DNA of 64,000 bases from Heterobilharzia americana. Taxonomy: Eukaryota; Platyhelminthes; Trematoda; Strigeidida; Schistosomatidae. The stretch lies in assembly GCA_944470555.2 (NCBI GenBank), contig OX104130.1:71863160-71927159 (forward strand), read 5' to 3'. Under the pieces are notes generated by a model. The model was not told where the DNA came from, made no database searches, and worked only from the letters and a program-made list of their open reading frames with translations. Positions 1 through 12,860 of this stretch are shown one piece after another; position 1 is the stretch's first letter; every line of letters starts with the position of its first letter. The translations under genes were made by a program, and so were the position numbers.

Positions 1-3000
1 AAGCACAAAGAGAACATATAAATGAAAACAAACTTGTTCTTCTCTGGAATCGAGGAGAAGAAAACCACTCCAGATAGTGATAGCCCTAGGAAAAGCAGCC
101 GGACCAAATGTCTTCTGTCGAGGAATGCGAAAGTAAACATGGGGGCATGGGATGTCCGTGCCGTGTTTGAACCTAACAAGGGTGCCCAGCTTCCAAAACA
201 GATGAGAAGGTATAACACAGAAGTGCTACGAATCTGCAAGAAATCTGCAGATGGAATGAAAGTGGACTCTACAAACTGTCAACTAGAAAGCAGTCAATAA
301 TCTACTCCGATATTGTCACCCAGATGACAACCACGAGCACACTGAGTTTCCGAGTGGCTATCACGATGTCCCCCAAAGCATCCAAGGCTCTCATGCAGTG
401 AGAACCAGTCTCCTCCTGCAGGATCAGGATCATGACAGCAAGGTTCAACTCAAAAGGAAGGAAAGCAGTCACAACCATACAATGCTACGCTATGCACCTA
501 CAAATGGTGCAGATGAAGAGAAGAAGGAGGAATTCTACAGACAACTGCAATCAGTACTAGACAAGACTTCAGTTGGCGATGGCGACATCAAAATTCATTC
601 AGATGGGTGGGGTGACATGAATGCCAAACTGGGAGCGGACGACACAGGAAGAGAAGTCGTCATGAGTCGCGAAGCACTCAGTGAAATGAACAAGAATGGA
701 GAACTGTTTGCAGATTTCTGAGCATTTAATGACTTGGTGACTGGAGGTGAGGCAGTGTGTACAAGTATAAGGATATTTACAAGCGATGTGGATTTCACCA
801 GACTAACGAAAAATCAGATCGACTTCATTTCAATGTGAAGAAAGTGGAGACAGAGACACAGCCTAGTGGACACAAGATCAGATGACGAAGGGGAGCAGAT
901 GTAGATTCACACCACTGCATATCTAGTGCAAGGAATCTAACTGTGAAATCAAGTTGAAAGCCTTGAAAGAAGTTGGTGATGATAGACCACAGTTGAAGTT
1001 GAACACCCAGAACAGAGACTGAAGGATGAAACAACAAAGGATATCTTGACGTCAGTCAGCCATGAGGACAAAATGGGAGATATTGAGCAACATGAGTGAA
1101 GAAACGTGCGTGGAAGAACACTGGAAGAGCACTGTTTGAAAGCTATGTGGACGAAACCTGCATAGCTGTATTAGGAATGAAGAATAAACAGGACCAGGAA
1201 TGTATCTCGAGGGATACACAGAAGCTGATAGAGCGTAGAGAAGAAGATGGTGAAGCAGAGGATAAACCAGTGCGGTGCAAGGATGAAGAAGGAAAAGAGG
1301 AACTGAACACAACCAATAAAACACTACACTGGACAAAGCAGTGAAGAGGGGTGCTTGCAAAGATAAAAGACAATTCCACAACACACTTGCAAGTGAAGCA
1401 CAACAGGTTACAGGTAGGAGACAGACACCTGACAGCATTATATCAAATAAACAGGTTACAATCCATCTGGTAAGAGATCAACACAGATGAAACCAATGAA
1501 AGACAGTGAAGGAAACCTGGTTACCAAAGGGGAGAAACAAAGCAAACGATGGGCTGATTTCTTCAAAAATCTCTTGAATCGACCACCACCTGCAACTCGT
1601 CCAGAAATACCACCAGCAGCCCAGCCCAGCCAAGACACAAAATCACCAGTGAACAAAAACTCTCCGACAAAAGCAGAAGTGAACTCCTCAACGCCATAAA
1701 GTTGCTGAGATTCGGGAGAGCAGCAGGACCAGATGAAACTCCACCAGAAGCACTGAAAACTTACAGGGAAAAAGGGAGACATGCTCACATCATTACTGTA
1801 GAGGGTTTGGAAGGAAGGAAACAAAGGTATATGCCCGTCGGTTGGAAGAAGGGCTACCTCGTCGGTTACCAAAAGAAGGGTTGCCTTGGTCTTTGCAAGA
1901 ACTGGTGTGAAGTGATGCTCCTGTCTATCCGAGGCAAGCAAAATATCAAGCCGCATCATCCTTGGGAGACCAAACCATGCACTGGATTCAAGGCTACGAC
2001 GGGAACAGGCAGTCAACACTCTCTCTTAACTTCATCAAGTTTGAAAGAGTCTCCGAGACGTGATTTGCCAGCTGCTTCAAAGCCACGCTTTTATTGCCAC
2101 AAGCCTTTATCAATCTCATACAACAGCCATATGATGCTATGTGCCAAGTGATTCACAGTTGAAAGCTCTGTGATGCCTAGGAAGAGAGGACAGGAGAAAG
2201 ACAAGGCTGCTGCCTACTATTACCGATGATCTTTGTGATCGTGGTCTACTGGACTGGACTGGATCATGCAGCAAACCATGAGGAGCGAGAAGACGAGCAC
2301 ACCCTGGCTGGACCGATGAAAAGACGTCAGAAGATTTGGATTTCGCCTATGACTTGTGCCTAATGTCACACAAACTAGAAGATCTACATGCGAAAACTAA
2401 CGGGTCGACAGAAGGGGTAGCTAAGACGGGACCTAAAGTGGACGTAGAGAAGACAGTGGTGATGAGGATACCCAACCAACAACAACGAAAGGCACCAATC
2501 ACCAGCAATTGGTAAAACTTAAAGGAAGTAGCCTTTTTCACTTGTCTAGGCAGTATCGTTCCAACTACAGGCGGCATATACGAGGAATCTAAAGCCGGGA
2601 TCGGGAAAGCAGGACAGGCGTTCACTAGCCTGAAACCAATGTGGGTGTCTACTACACTCAGCATAAAGAACAAGATCCGGAGTTTCAACGTAAAGTTAGT
2701 GCCTGTACATGGTTCAGAGACTTGGCATGTCGCTAAAAGCATTTCAAGCAAACTACAGACATTCATCAGCAGCTACGTACGCTTGCTCGATACTGAAGCC
2801 AGATGGCCAGAAAGAATGAGCAACAAGGAACTCTGACGACGAACTAACCAAGAACTCATCACTCAACAAATATGCAGAAGGAAGTTGGGGTGGATTGGAC
2901 TTACACAAAGAGGACCATTCAGGGATATCATGCTCCAGTTCGTAGAGTCGAATCCAAAGGGGATATGACGGGTTGAGCTTCCAGGGTGACATGAGGAAGA

Positions 3001-3124
3001 TAGTGTGAAGAGGAAATGAAAGCTTGTGGGCAGTCGTTAGGCTTAGTTAAACAGATTGTAGAAAAGAGATTGAAATGGAAGCGTGCTACTGAAGCCCTAC
3101 GTTCCACTGGGAACCCAAGGGACG
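1..3124 (+). mobile_element. Old, decayed RTE-clade non-LTR retrotransposon (copy A, subfamily 2)
   Basis: This is a collinear but heavily mutated copy of the RTE element seen intact at 43856-47070. The window starts about 125 nt inside the element, so the 5' end is off the left edge. Recognisable blocks are the apurinic-type endonuclease (22-721, with GDMNAKLG-like text near 615-640), the linker (1090-1690), the reverse transcriptase (about 1700-2450, including GRAAGPDE and a FADD region read as FAYD near 2345) and the RTE C-terminal block (2560-3120), which ends at the family's terminal text near 3110-3124. Several frameshifts and stops break it, so no protein is made. It shares insertions with the relics at 22.6 and 31.5 kb rather than with the young copies, which places it in an older subfamily. 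Confidence 0.9.
398..721 (+). pseudogene. RTE endonuclease fragment of copy A
   Basis: This 107-residue open stretch matches the middle of the RTE endonuclease domain in the 43.9-kb copy: YAPTNGADEEKKEEFYRQLQ followed by the GD..NAKLG block and a GREALSEMNKNGELFADF-like end. The catalytic-type GDMN motif survives, but a two-residue insertion (HSDGWG) precedes it, and a TGA stop after FADF cuts the domain short. The frame is lost on both sides. It is a relic, not a gene. Confidence 0.8.
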
Positions 3125-4299
3125 GACAAAAATATGCAGGTACTACCTATCTAACTAAGGGCATTGTTTTGCAAATTGCACGCCAGTTTCTTCACGGGTT
3201 GAAGAATTATGCATCTGATTAATAGAGTGTTGAAGGTCCCTATCTTTACAAGTGCGTCTATATCCGGTATCCAATAGATGTTTAATGACCTCGTTTAAGC
3301 CAGACGATTTCTTTTTGCTCGTTTCTCGGTCTTGCCTAACGGTTCCAGGTCTTCGGCGGATTCCAATGCGATTAGATACAGATACTCGTCTGCTGTAGCT
3401 CTGATATGAGGAGTACGGGGTTGGACTGTGGAAAGTTTGCTTGGGACTGGTGCAGCTGGGTCCTTCAGAAGTCGGTTAACCAGGCAGTTGTCCCGGCTGG
3501 TAGTTGGACAGAGCTAGGAAAAATGAAGAGATAACCCAGGAAGACAAATGTACGTTCAAGAGACAGAGAGAGGTGAAATTATGGAGTAATCTACTTACCC
3601 CCAGGCAAGACAAGAAATGTACAAAACAGAAGAACTTGGGTGAGCGAGGTCAATTCACAGCAAGTTAGAGGGACGGAAAGGACTTCGGTGGCTGAAGAAG
3701 GAGGAGAACAGGTGCGGAGGTAACATAGTTGGAATGGTATGACAGCAGTTGACTGCTTTGGTATACTTCGTATTCTAACTAGATGGACATAAACTGCGGG
3801 TCACCCCGCAACTCTCTAGCTTCTTCTTGGAACTGTCGACAGATGGGTTGGAGACTAACTATGCCGGTAATGCATTTCAGTGCCTTCACACTCAAAGGCA
3901 GATGAAGTGGGGTGGACAACTCTATTTGGATTTCCGCGGGGATCACTACTGTGGCTACTGGATAGTGTTTCTCTGTTCTGGTGACCTAGGTTGTTTGGTG
4001 TTTATAATCCATTATCAACTCGCTTCGCAATCCTCGGTAAATAAAAGGCTGTGGGCCTAGGTCTTTCAGCCAATCTCCGCAAGGTATTGCTACGTCCCTG
4101 CACCGCCCTTGATGGCTTTTTTCTGAACTTTATTCAGGAATTCTGTGTCTCTGTTCCTGGCGCAATGCAGCAGAGACTCTGTAGGCCTCCAACAAGGGCC
4201 ACGTCCAGGTCTTATGGAGGCTCGAAAAGAGCTCTGGAGTGGGGAAAGTCGTTGTCTACACACAAAGAGTAGTACAGCATATACTTTCGAGCCATCTTT

Positions 4300-5100
4300 G
4301 GGTAATTTGAACTTGTGTCCAGTTTCTTCATCGCTTCAAACCCAGGTATTTGTCTGCTGGGAAAAGTGTGAACCACGAGGAGAGTGGGATACTGTCTGTG
4401 AATTAGGAGTGCGGAAAAGCATGGGCCGTCACTTATCCAAGTTAAATGCCAGTTAGTTATTCGCCCAGTCCTCTAGTGTTTCAGCGTCGTTCTGTGGTGC
4501 ATTTGATTCCGTTTCTCACCTCATTGCCCTCCATAACGTGACATCATGGGAGCGCAAGAGAACGGCAGAGCCGATATGCAGCGGGAGGTCATTGGCGAAA
4601 AGAGGGAACGGTAATGGACCCAGAATCGCCCCTCGCGACAAATCGGATGATGATATTCTCCAAGTTGAACAGGCCCTGCTGGCCTCCGTTTCGAACTCCC
4701 TGCCGCATGTGTAGTTCTGCAGCTACAACAGCACTTAGCCACAGACATTCAAGCCGGCTATTTTGCGGATCAGGATGGTATGTGAGACTGTAACTAAGGC
4801 TTTGGCATAAACCTGGAAAAATCGTGTGAACCAGGATTCTGAGTTCTAAGATTGCTGTCCAGTGGTCACGGATCGTCAGGTGGTCGGAGGCGCCAGACCC
4901 ACTATTTTGGAAGCTGTGTTTAGCATCACTGGACACCTGCTTCGTGATCGGATATCCTTTGACGTAATCATCGATGACGCTTTTCGTAACTTTTGATTTT
5001 GACGATAAAAGCGCTACGGGCCAGCAAGAGTTCGAGTTCTGTCTGTACTCTCCTTTGAGGTTAGGAGAGAAAACGATGCGCTTACACTGCTGTGGGAGTG
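4300..5100 (-). pseudogene. CR1-type reverse transcriptase remnant
   Basis: The minus strand carries RT blocks in shifting frames: KALVTVSHTILIRKIAGLN (the D..KAFD..PH..L block), then SRGAILGPLPFS (the PQGS.LGP.LF block) and AVLLRSHDVTLW, where intact relatives have LLFADDVTLW. The FADD catalytic pair has therefore become RSHD. The next block, LAFNLDK, and the later QKKAIKGG block are also readable. It belongs to the same element as the endonuclease remnant to its right. Confidence 0.75.
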
Positions 5101-5739
5101 CCTGATCATCTAAGGAGAGTTAATAAGGATTGCGTAATGGGCCAATCAGAGCACTAGCACCTTGTTTCGACGCGGATGGGCCAACATCGTCGCACCCTAG
5201 GGATCCTCCCGCACTTAGCTTTGACAGCTTGCCGAGAGTAACAGCACAAGTTACTTGTATTTCGTGTAACTGCGGTGTCGAATAACGTTGCCGGTTTTTT
5301 AGACTGCAGGATGCTATTGATTCTTCATTCACAGGATGATGAAATATTTTGATAATAACCAGTTTCAATGTGTGACTTCACATGGAGCAACTTGAATGCG
5401 ATAGATTTTCAACGGTCTGACTCATATTATTCAGAAATATTCTCATGTATACATTCTTTGAATGACTGAATGACGCAATGCTGAGCTATGTCAGGGGTGG
5501 TTTTTAACATTTCGGCCGTCTCCTGTCCAGAGAGGGTTACTCGGTTCGGGCCTTTGATGGCGCACTCTCCTTGGCTTGTAGGTTTTCTCTTCGCCATGAA
5601 TCCGTATGGGTTTCTATTGTTTCCCTCAAGCCCCTCGGCTAGGTAGAACTGCTACGATCTCCTGTCTCACTGCACCCTGATGCTGCATCGACTTCGTGGA
5701 GCTGCATACGCCTCTTGGTTATCCTTCTCACTGGAAAGT

Positions 5740-6480
5740 CTCTATGTATGTTGTGCTCTCCCCTTGAGTTTCAGGGGACGATCTGTGCCTCGTTTCAGCC
5801 ATGAGGTTGGCTTTTTGAATGTTGTTGCACCGGGGGGACGTTTTCGGAAGCGCTGATCAACGAACAGTGAGACAGCCAACCTACTGGCCATATAGCTACC
5901 CACATACACGGATTCTTTCCTTCGTAGTTCGCCTTGCTGCAAAAGAGGCAAGGGCGAGATCCCTCTCACGGTAACTGTTCACTGATTACCAGATCGAACA
6001 CCACCATAACTTGGTCACTGATTCCAAGGGGAGTTTGAACCTGGACGTTTTCAACCAATAGATAGTCACTACTCATCAGGTAATCAAGTTTAGGTGCTTG
6101 CCATCTGACTCCCAAAGGGTGCCCTCGTCAACCAGCCATTTGGATGGCATCTGCAGGTCACGATCTAACTTCCGGCTGTGGATCGTGCTGCCTTGCCTGA
6201 GGTTGAGAATTGGGGTGCTGAAGTTACTAGCTACTAGGATATGGTCATGCCTCAAAGTGGTGCTGTGGGTACCACCCAAACTAACTTTCCACTGTGTTCC
6301 ACGTTGCTACTAGGAGGCCCTGTAGTCCCTTCCAAAAAGACACTTAGTTGTCCGGCAGTGAAGTGGCACCAGCTTGAGTCATGCGGCTCTGTCAATACGC
6401 TGCCATCTCCCGCCGTTCTTGTGTTACCTGTCCCTCCTGAACAAAAACATGTCATTTGTGTTGACCACGGTGTCAAAGGT
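5740..6480 (-). pseudogene. CR1-type endonuclease remnant
   Basis: The minus-strand frames around 6476-6252 and 6279-6000 read GTTGPPSSNVEHSGKLVWV, then LRHDHILVASNFSTPILN, then VQVQTPLGISDQVMVVFDL. These correspond to the IYRPP, GDFNAP and SDH.MVVFDL blocks of CR1/Jockey-type apurinic endonucleases. The GDFN catalytic aspartate is replaced (ASNFS) and the final SDH histidine reads SDQ, so the enzyme would be inactive even without the frame breaks. Confidence 0.7.
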
Positions 6481-8230
6481 GCCCGGCGATAACTATGTTT
6501 TCATCAGGATTATAATTTTCGGAACAAGGCGGGAACATACGTTGATTATATGGTTATGCTTACGCTTACTGTTAGCTGAAATCGATGACGTGAGTTCTTG
6601 TTGGCCAGCCACACTATAAACATGTTAACTGACGACAATTAAATATATTTATCTGACGAGACATGAAACAATACCTCCAGGTTAACCATCTAGATCACAT
6701 GTAACGCAAACGTCGAATATTGTTCGATTTGGGTGTCACTTTGTTGTGCAAAAAGAATGGTGAGTGGAGACAACCGAAACTCATAAACAATCTGTGTGTA
6801 CTGTGAAGTGATGTTTTTCTGTTCTTCTCACAACCCGTGATCACTTTTGATATCATGATAAGCCCTGATGCGATACCTTCTGCATCATTCAGAACGGCCC
6901 GGCTACTGCAGATTTCTTTACCATCATCCATTTGATGACGCCTGTAAACTGGCTTCTTCCACGTTAAACTCTTAAGTTGAGGATAAAATGTTTATTTATT
7001 TATGTAGATAGGGGATCTGATATTTTACTTCAGAGTCCTTTCACTTTACTGTAAAAACACTTGGGAGTGTCCCTTAGTAACTTCAGGTGTCACTGGGTTA
7101 ATTGATGGTACAGGTTTGCGTGTGATGGGGGCTTTTGCTGACTGGCCAGTTCCAGTGGAACCGGCTCAGTTTTGCTTTTCGCCAGGGTGATTAGTGAATT
7201 AGGCCTTAGTTAGAGGTCCTCGGCCCTACCTGGCGTTTCGGTTAAGGGTGATGACAGCCTCAGTATAGGGGACAACTGCTGTTTGCTGTCGCATCAGTGT
7301 CCTAGGCCCCCTCTCGCAGCATCGAAGATTCTCGCTCATGGTGCTCTTGACTTTACACGAAGTCTACAGCACTGGTTAGAACTTCCGGGGAGTTGGAGTT
7401 CACGACCATTAGTTTGGGTACGGCCCTGGTTGTCAGATGCACGGCACATGGCAGCCCACCTATTACCACTGCTGCAACCCTCCCTAGCCTCATCAACACT
7501 GATAACCACCCCCTATTGGTGGCCGCCATGGGTGTACTTATCACCTGGGATGCCGGCCATCAATTCAGGTATTCTTTGTATGACCATGGTTATGGGTCTT
7601 CACAGATCATCAGCTTCTTGAAATATTCTTCTCGCCACCGATGATCGGCCACATCCAGCCAGAATGATGGATGATCTGTTGACAACCGGCGTATGTGGTA
7701 GTAAGAAGAACCTTTCAGCATCTCCAGTGGAGCCTGGGGTCACGTTCAGCGTCAGAAGCCCCCTGGAGGCGAATAGTTTTGTCTCGAGGGCGTCTAGACC
7801 TGGCATGACACAAAGAATCCGGTCGCCAACTGTCAGATGCATTTATGTGCCCCCGAAGACCATCACTGCAGAGAAGAACGATAAATAGAATGAAAGAGCT
7901 GGTCGAGTCAGAGATGCCAATATTATCTATTTCTAGGGGTGCGATTTCACAGGTGATTCGAGCTCTTTCCCAGCCTAATCAACCTCTATTATGCTGCCCA
8001 CTGGTGGCTGTTGATGGCGTGGCTTGAGGGCCCGGAGGAGGTGTGGACGCCCTTGATAGAGGCAGTTTTTCGTTCGGTCTTGGTCCGCTCAGGACAACGA
8101 CCTTCGGTGGCCCACTACTGACAGCCTTTGGAGGGCGAATCCCCCCCACGGTAGTGGTTTGGAGCAATACCAGCTTTTTAGCGGTTACTGGGAGTTTATC
8201 GGTCACCGCAAACATGAGAAAGGTGATGTA
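6481..8230. other. GC-richer stretch without an assignable gene
   Basis: This lies where the 5' part (ORF1 and UTR) of the minus-strand CR1-type element would be expected. Minus-strand open frames such as 7600-7842 and 7979-8215 exist, but I recognise no ORF1 motif such as a PHD finger, RRM or esterase. The base composition is higher in GC than the AT-rich sequence at 8.4-10 kb, which fits transposon-derived DNA. I would not call a gene here. Confidence 0.35.
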
Positions 8231-9985
8231 AAAATGTCACGAAACAATATTTGTGTGGTTGGATGGGAATGCAGAAAAGGACAAAGATAAAGGCTAACCT
8301 AGATTAATCACGGTGCTTGGGTTAGTGTGTGAGCGGCATTGTAAATGGCTAAAATGATAGGGGGCATCAGGAAGGGCTGAATGTGCATTTGGTTAGTTGA
8401 TTGAAGTTTACATTATTAGTAAGCTGTTTGTACCCACGCTATTGTTCAAGATTGTCTTAAAGGAATCAGATAAGGGGTTTGTGTCTACTTCCCTCAGCAG
8501 AACTCTGCTTTGTGAGAGTCGGCCCCCATCTAGTAGAGTATGAGAACAGTGTTCCCATGAGACTGTTATTCTAAGATCGACCGTGATCCTATGAAAGAGC
8601 AATTCACTTGAAGTCTAATCATGTGAGATATAAATAAGTCGACTCCTTTTCTTCGGTAGCTTGAGGTAAAAAGATTGAGTTCTTCTAAGCATCTTGTCAT
8701 TTTTACCTGCAGGTCTGAGGACTTACTTTGTCGCACTTTTTTCGGTGCTTGAAAGATGTTCTAGTCTCTCTTGATAAGACGTAGGATGAAAAATCATGAA
8801 TTGTTCAAAACTGAGGATCACTACCCACCTTATCTGAAAATGTATGACGACATTCACTTATGTCGCCCTTAACTTGCAGTCTTCTCTGGCATCCAGTGGG
8901 CCCAAGATGTTCCTTCTTGAATCCTTCTCCATAGACACTTAAGCAGCTGGACAACTATTATGAGTAAACCCGCTCTCCGAACTTCACCGTGCTCTAGGAT
9001 AAGCCACCACACACTGCCCTAGATTGATACTAATATCTTTCTAGCCGCATTGTCTCGTTGTGTTAGACTGGGCCTGGAAGAACTGATAAAGTGCCAGCGC
9101 GCGTTCAGGTCCATTAAACTTCACTTAATTTGCTGCAGTTAGTTCCTCACTGTTTTATGGATGTCTGAAAACGTGGCATCCTCTTGCATACAGATGTTTA
9201 TGTGGATAACGGATGAGACCGAAGCATTTATGAGCACTTTTTTATGAAATCGGCAAATTATTCCTTTAAACAAGCATTCAAAAAGTTGCACAGGCAGTAT
9301 TCACAATTGCATACAATAATGTCTGAGATGCGATGATCCATCGCCGTTGGCTCTATGAAAAACTCGGGTCAGGTCTGGTTTCAATCTACAACTGCTGTTC
9401 TTCGACGACCAAAGAAGTCTTCCACGATGCCAAGAAAGCCGACTAAGTTTAATTGAATCAACTTCCTTTTTGGATTCGTTTGACGCTGCAGGTTGATTTG
9501 AATTAATTAATGTTCAAAGAGAAAACCGATGAGTCAAACTGTAATTTAGAAATCAGCGATGATGCAAGCAACGCCATATATGACTATATTTGGTCCGCGG
9601 ATTGACGCGCGAAGCCTTGTGCGTCAAAATATTCTAGGTTAACTGGGGGGCGGTGTATTTCCTGGAAAGTCTGCAGGTATTGCGTGCTGTAGGAATATTT
9701 AGTGACTAACTGCTACATGACAACTAACATTTTCACGTGCATGATGAAAAACCACTGCATGCAGAAACTTACGTTCTTCTTAACAGGTACTTATTCAGAT
9801 GAATTCTGACGGAGAACATTTGGTTTGGAATTCACACTTTTGATTTGACGGTGAAAAGTACTGCAATTCTACAGGTGAACTTCATAATCTCTGACTTGTT
9901 TTGCAAACAACTCAAAACAATAGCAGCGTCCAGCCTTATAATTTTCAGTGGTATCCGGTGTATCGGAAAAGTTTAGTCTAGGTCT
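8231..9985. other. AT-rich non-coding stretch, nothing recognised
   Basis: Only short chance frames are present. I see no domain motif, tRNA-like box or clear repeat structure. It lies between two minus-strand CR1-type remnants and may be eroded transposon sequence. Confidence 0.4.
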
Positions 9986-9989
9986 TTCT

Positions 9990-10640
9990 CTGTGGTTACC
10001 CCAGTGATTGCACATTTAATGAGGGTACAGCTGGTTTTCATAGCTGCTGAAGATACACCACTTTTTATTTCTCCAGGCTAAAGCTCAGACCGTTTGCGGC
10101 TTACCAGGTCTCCAGATGCAACAGATCGTTTTGGAGTACCTTATGATCCCCCTCCTTACCTATTGTCCCCCATATTTTGACGTCATCGGCAAATAGGAGG
10201 ACAGATGGCGAGATTTAAATGGGAGGGTCATTTACGAATGGTGAAAATAGGAATGGTCCGAGGATCCCTCCTTGGGAAACTTCTGTTCTTGCATTGCTCA
10301 GGGCTGATCGAAGTCTGTTTACTCTAGTGCAGGATTTTCCGTGCTCTAGATATGCTACAAACAATGTCGGAGTTGGTTCAGTGATACCCGCTTGCGAGTA
10401 TAGTGAGCATGCCGCAGTGTGGGACGCCACTGAAAACTCCGGCCTAGTCTCGAAAGATAACGTGGACTGATTGCTTGCTATCCAATCTAGTGGTCCACTC
10501 ATCCAGAGCGGTCACCAAGCTTTTAGCGCATTACCGTCTGGTTCTGAAGCCATGTTGGGTGGGATGAGCTATGTTGTTTCCGTCCAGGCAGTCCCAAGCA
10601 ACATCTGCAACCAGACCTTCCAGCACCTTGGATATGCACT
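9990..10640 (-). mobile_element. CR1-type reverse transcriptase fragment (second copy)
   Basis: Minus-strand frames read EVSQGGILGPFLFSPFVND followed, past a stop, by PSVLLFADDVKIWGTI and KVLQNDLLHLETW with NGLSFSLEK after it. These are the central RT blocks of a CR1/Jockey-type element, and here the FADD catalytic motif is intact (about 10160-10175). Only this part is recognisable, and stops interrupt it. It is a separate copy from the 3.2-6.5 kb element because the same RT blocks occur in both. The fragment at 49250-49400 reads the same FAD.IKI.GTI text and probably comes from the same family. Confidence 0.75.
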
Positions 10641-10804
10641 TGTTGTACTTTGCTTCTTATTAGTGAGAAGTTCTTGAATGGATGCATACACGTTATCTGT
10701 TGTTTACTGTTCCTCACTGAGTGCAGAGCAATGGATTTCCTGATTGGCATAGTAGTGGGGCAAACCCACCAATGACTGGAGTGAAATTAGGGTGCGGTAA
10801 GCGA

Positions 10805-10918
10805 CTGGATCTCGTAGCTCAGTTGGTAGGTAATCAGGCTGGTAACTCCGAAACCACTGATCGGAATCACACCACGGCACAGATTTCCACCACACCTTCA
10901 ATCATCACCCATGACAGA
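10805..10918 (+). repeat. tRNA-derived SINE (box A type TAGCTCAGTTGG)
   Basis: A tRNA-like head has a perfect internal box A, TAGCTCAGTTGG (10815-10826), a degraded box B (GATCGGAATCAC, about 10860-10870) and a body ending in TTCAATCATCACCCA. The same head and tail occur at 29275-29382, and the tail also occurs twice at 28211-28325, so this is a dispersed SINE and not a tRNA gene. The acceptor-stem remnant does not pair well. Confidence 0.75.
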
Positions 10919-11189
10919 TAATCCTATTATTTTAAACTGATTTTCTAACGCAAAAGCAACGGAAGTTTTTGTGCATATATGTGTTGACCATATTTTACAA
11001 ATTCTTTTTGTTCAATATTCAAGAGATCTGTCGAATACACCTATCCACTCAATTTACTTATCTGGACAGTATTATTGCAATACCTTAAGGAATATCCGCT
11101 TATCCATTACCTTTCATCCTCCAATGCAGTTGAATTAGACATCTGGATCCCGACAAACAGCTGAGATCAAATCACTCAATCCATTCTTT

Positions 11190-12190
11190 TGATATGGTAT
11201 GCAGTATCACCAACTGGATGACATACTGAACATAAGTTATTCCCCATAAAAGTATCAACTAACCACACAACTCTCGACATCCATTCATTAGAGTGAACGT
11301 TTTGTCACCTCGTATTTTTTGTATTCTGTGGTAGTGAAAATTTCAGAACCTCCAGCGTAGGCTTTGGGTTTTTCTCACTGTGTCGGCATTGAGTTGGTGA
11401 ACGAAAATCCGATCATCTATAATCTTACTGTTACTTATCTTCTATGTGTTCTTACAAATTTCTGGGTAAATTCTGAAGGTTAAGTTTTGATCAGTAGTGT
11501 ATTCTTTATGTCAATTCCCGAATCAAGCCCATCAGTCAGCTACTGAATTTAATAGCCCTTATATTTAAACACCCCATTCACTCAGCGTTGACTGATGTCG
11601 TGTGTGACCACCTCAGGTCTAGATAGTGTCTTAGTTTTCTATGAGCAGCAGTATTTAAACAACTATTTGTTCTCCGTTTTAATTTTCAATCCAACAATGC
11701 TAATTCTCCTTGTTCATTTCCTAACTCTTCAGAGGAACCATCAAAAGGTCCCAATTCTAACACGGAAAACAAGTCATCTATGTGTAGTTGCCACAAATTA
11801 CCCATTATCATTTCTACTGCGATTGAGGACATCGGTGATATCGTTGCTACTCCTGTTTGTTTATATATTGTGTTCTGAAACAACCATCCAATACGGTGGG
11901 AGGAAGAAACTGCACGTGGGTTCAATATTATTAAGTGAAAAAAGAGAATGATGATCGAATTCTCGTTCGTCAACTCGACACTGACACATGCAATAGAAAT
12001 AACCCAACGCCTATGCTGGGGATGGGGAAATTTTCACTACCACAGAACACAAAGAATATGAAGTGACAGAGCATCCACTCTAGTGAACAGATGTCGAAAG
12101 TTATGTAGTTACTTGACATTTTTACGGGGAATAATTCATGCTCGAAACGTCACCTAGTTAATAATACTGTGTGCCATACTACATGGGTTA
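11190..12190 (-). mobile_element. Penelope-like element remnant with inverted terminal arms
   Basis: The left arm (about 11194-11391) and right arm (about 11990-12182) are imperfect inverted repeats. Both carry the TATTCTTTGTGTTCTGTGG-type block and an ACGTTTCGAGCA-type block that is also found in the Penelope-like element at 29.7 kb. Between them, the minus strand at 11690-11893 reads YKQTGVATISPMSSIAV and NEQGELALLD, which match the YRQTEGVAMGSPISPIVAD and NEQGELPMLD blocks of the Penelope RT at 17.7-17.9 kb. The fragment is internally deleted and full of changes. The YVDD catalytic block is missing. Confidence 0.75.
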
Positions 12191-12835
12191 TCCGAGTATG
12201 GAAGTACATTTCACTACAGTGCTGAAGCTTTACATTGAGATAAGAGCTTCAAAGTATCGGAAGTAAAAACCAGGCTTACTGCTCTTTTTTGAAGATAACT
12301 GCAGGTCTGTTAATTGTCTGTTCACAGTGTAATGTGTATGCATGTCTTCTACATTAATCAATGATTAATTCTCAGTGAACTGACTGTAAAACGAAGTCAT
12401 TAGTAAACAATCTTAATTAGGAATGGTAACTTTCATGTTGCTAAACCAATAAGATGAAACAGGTAGGAGAATCTCAATTAGTGGTAGAGGTTTACATTGC
12501 GTGCAATGGTCAATCTCAATTCTTATGTATGTCAACCAAATAGCAGAAAAGTCAATACTTCATCGAAAAAAATATGTTAAACTCAAGTGGTAGGAAACAA
12601 AAACGGAATCTTTTGGAAACTAGTTTAGCGGTAAACTTTTCAGTCTAGAAGATGAAATAAGACAGGAATCATTGGTAAGTCACTCTCAGCCTACATAGAA
12701 AGACAGTAGTCAACGTGGAGTATGGAAACTGATTACACAGCATATTCGACTACTAGAAGTTGATGATACTGTCCTAGTAACTAGATTGCATAGAAGATTC
12801 GCTATTTTTCTATTCCGCAGACAACTCTAATAGTA
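12191..12835. other. AT-rich spacer, nothing recognised
   Basis: There are only short chance frames and no motif. The segment lies between a Penelope-like remnant and the target duplication of the RTE copy that starts at 12848. Confidence 0.4.
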
Positions 12836-12847
12836 GCCTAAATTCTT
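12836..12847. repeat. Target-site duplication, left copy, of the 12.85-16.08 kb RTE
   Basis: GCCTAAATTCTT at 12836-12847 is repeated exactly at 16081-16092. The two copies bracket the minus-strand RTE element, so this 12-bp direct repeat marks its integration. Confidence 0.9.
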
Positions 12848-12860
12848 TATTATATTATTA

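Larger units (their letters stand above)
3240..6480 (-). mobile_element. Decayed CR1-type non-LTR retrotransposon, ORF2 region
   Basis: Reading the minus strand from right to left gives the domain order of a CR1-type ORF2, scattered over three frames: endonuclease (about 6470-5740, with IYRPPSSN-like and DFN-like blocks), a linker (5740-5380), reverse transcriptase (about 5100-4400) and a C-terminal block (4300-3790) reading DTEFLNKVQKKAIKGGAG and then WNALPAELVSNPSVDS in its recoverable form. Many stops and frameshifts show that it has been dead for a long time. The sequence from 3240 to 3790 would be its 3' UTR. It abuts the RTE copy ending near 3124. The name SR1-like is possible but was not checked. 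Confidence 0.8.

Noticed and set aside
1456..2019. 187-residue minus-strand open frame
   Set aside because: It is antisense to the decayed RTE copy A, whose plus-strand text is recognisable. No domain is readable in the antisense frame.
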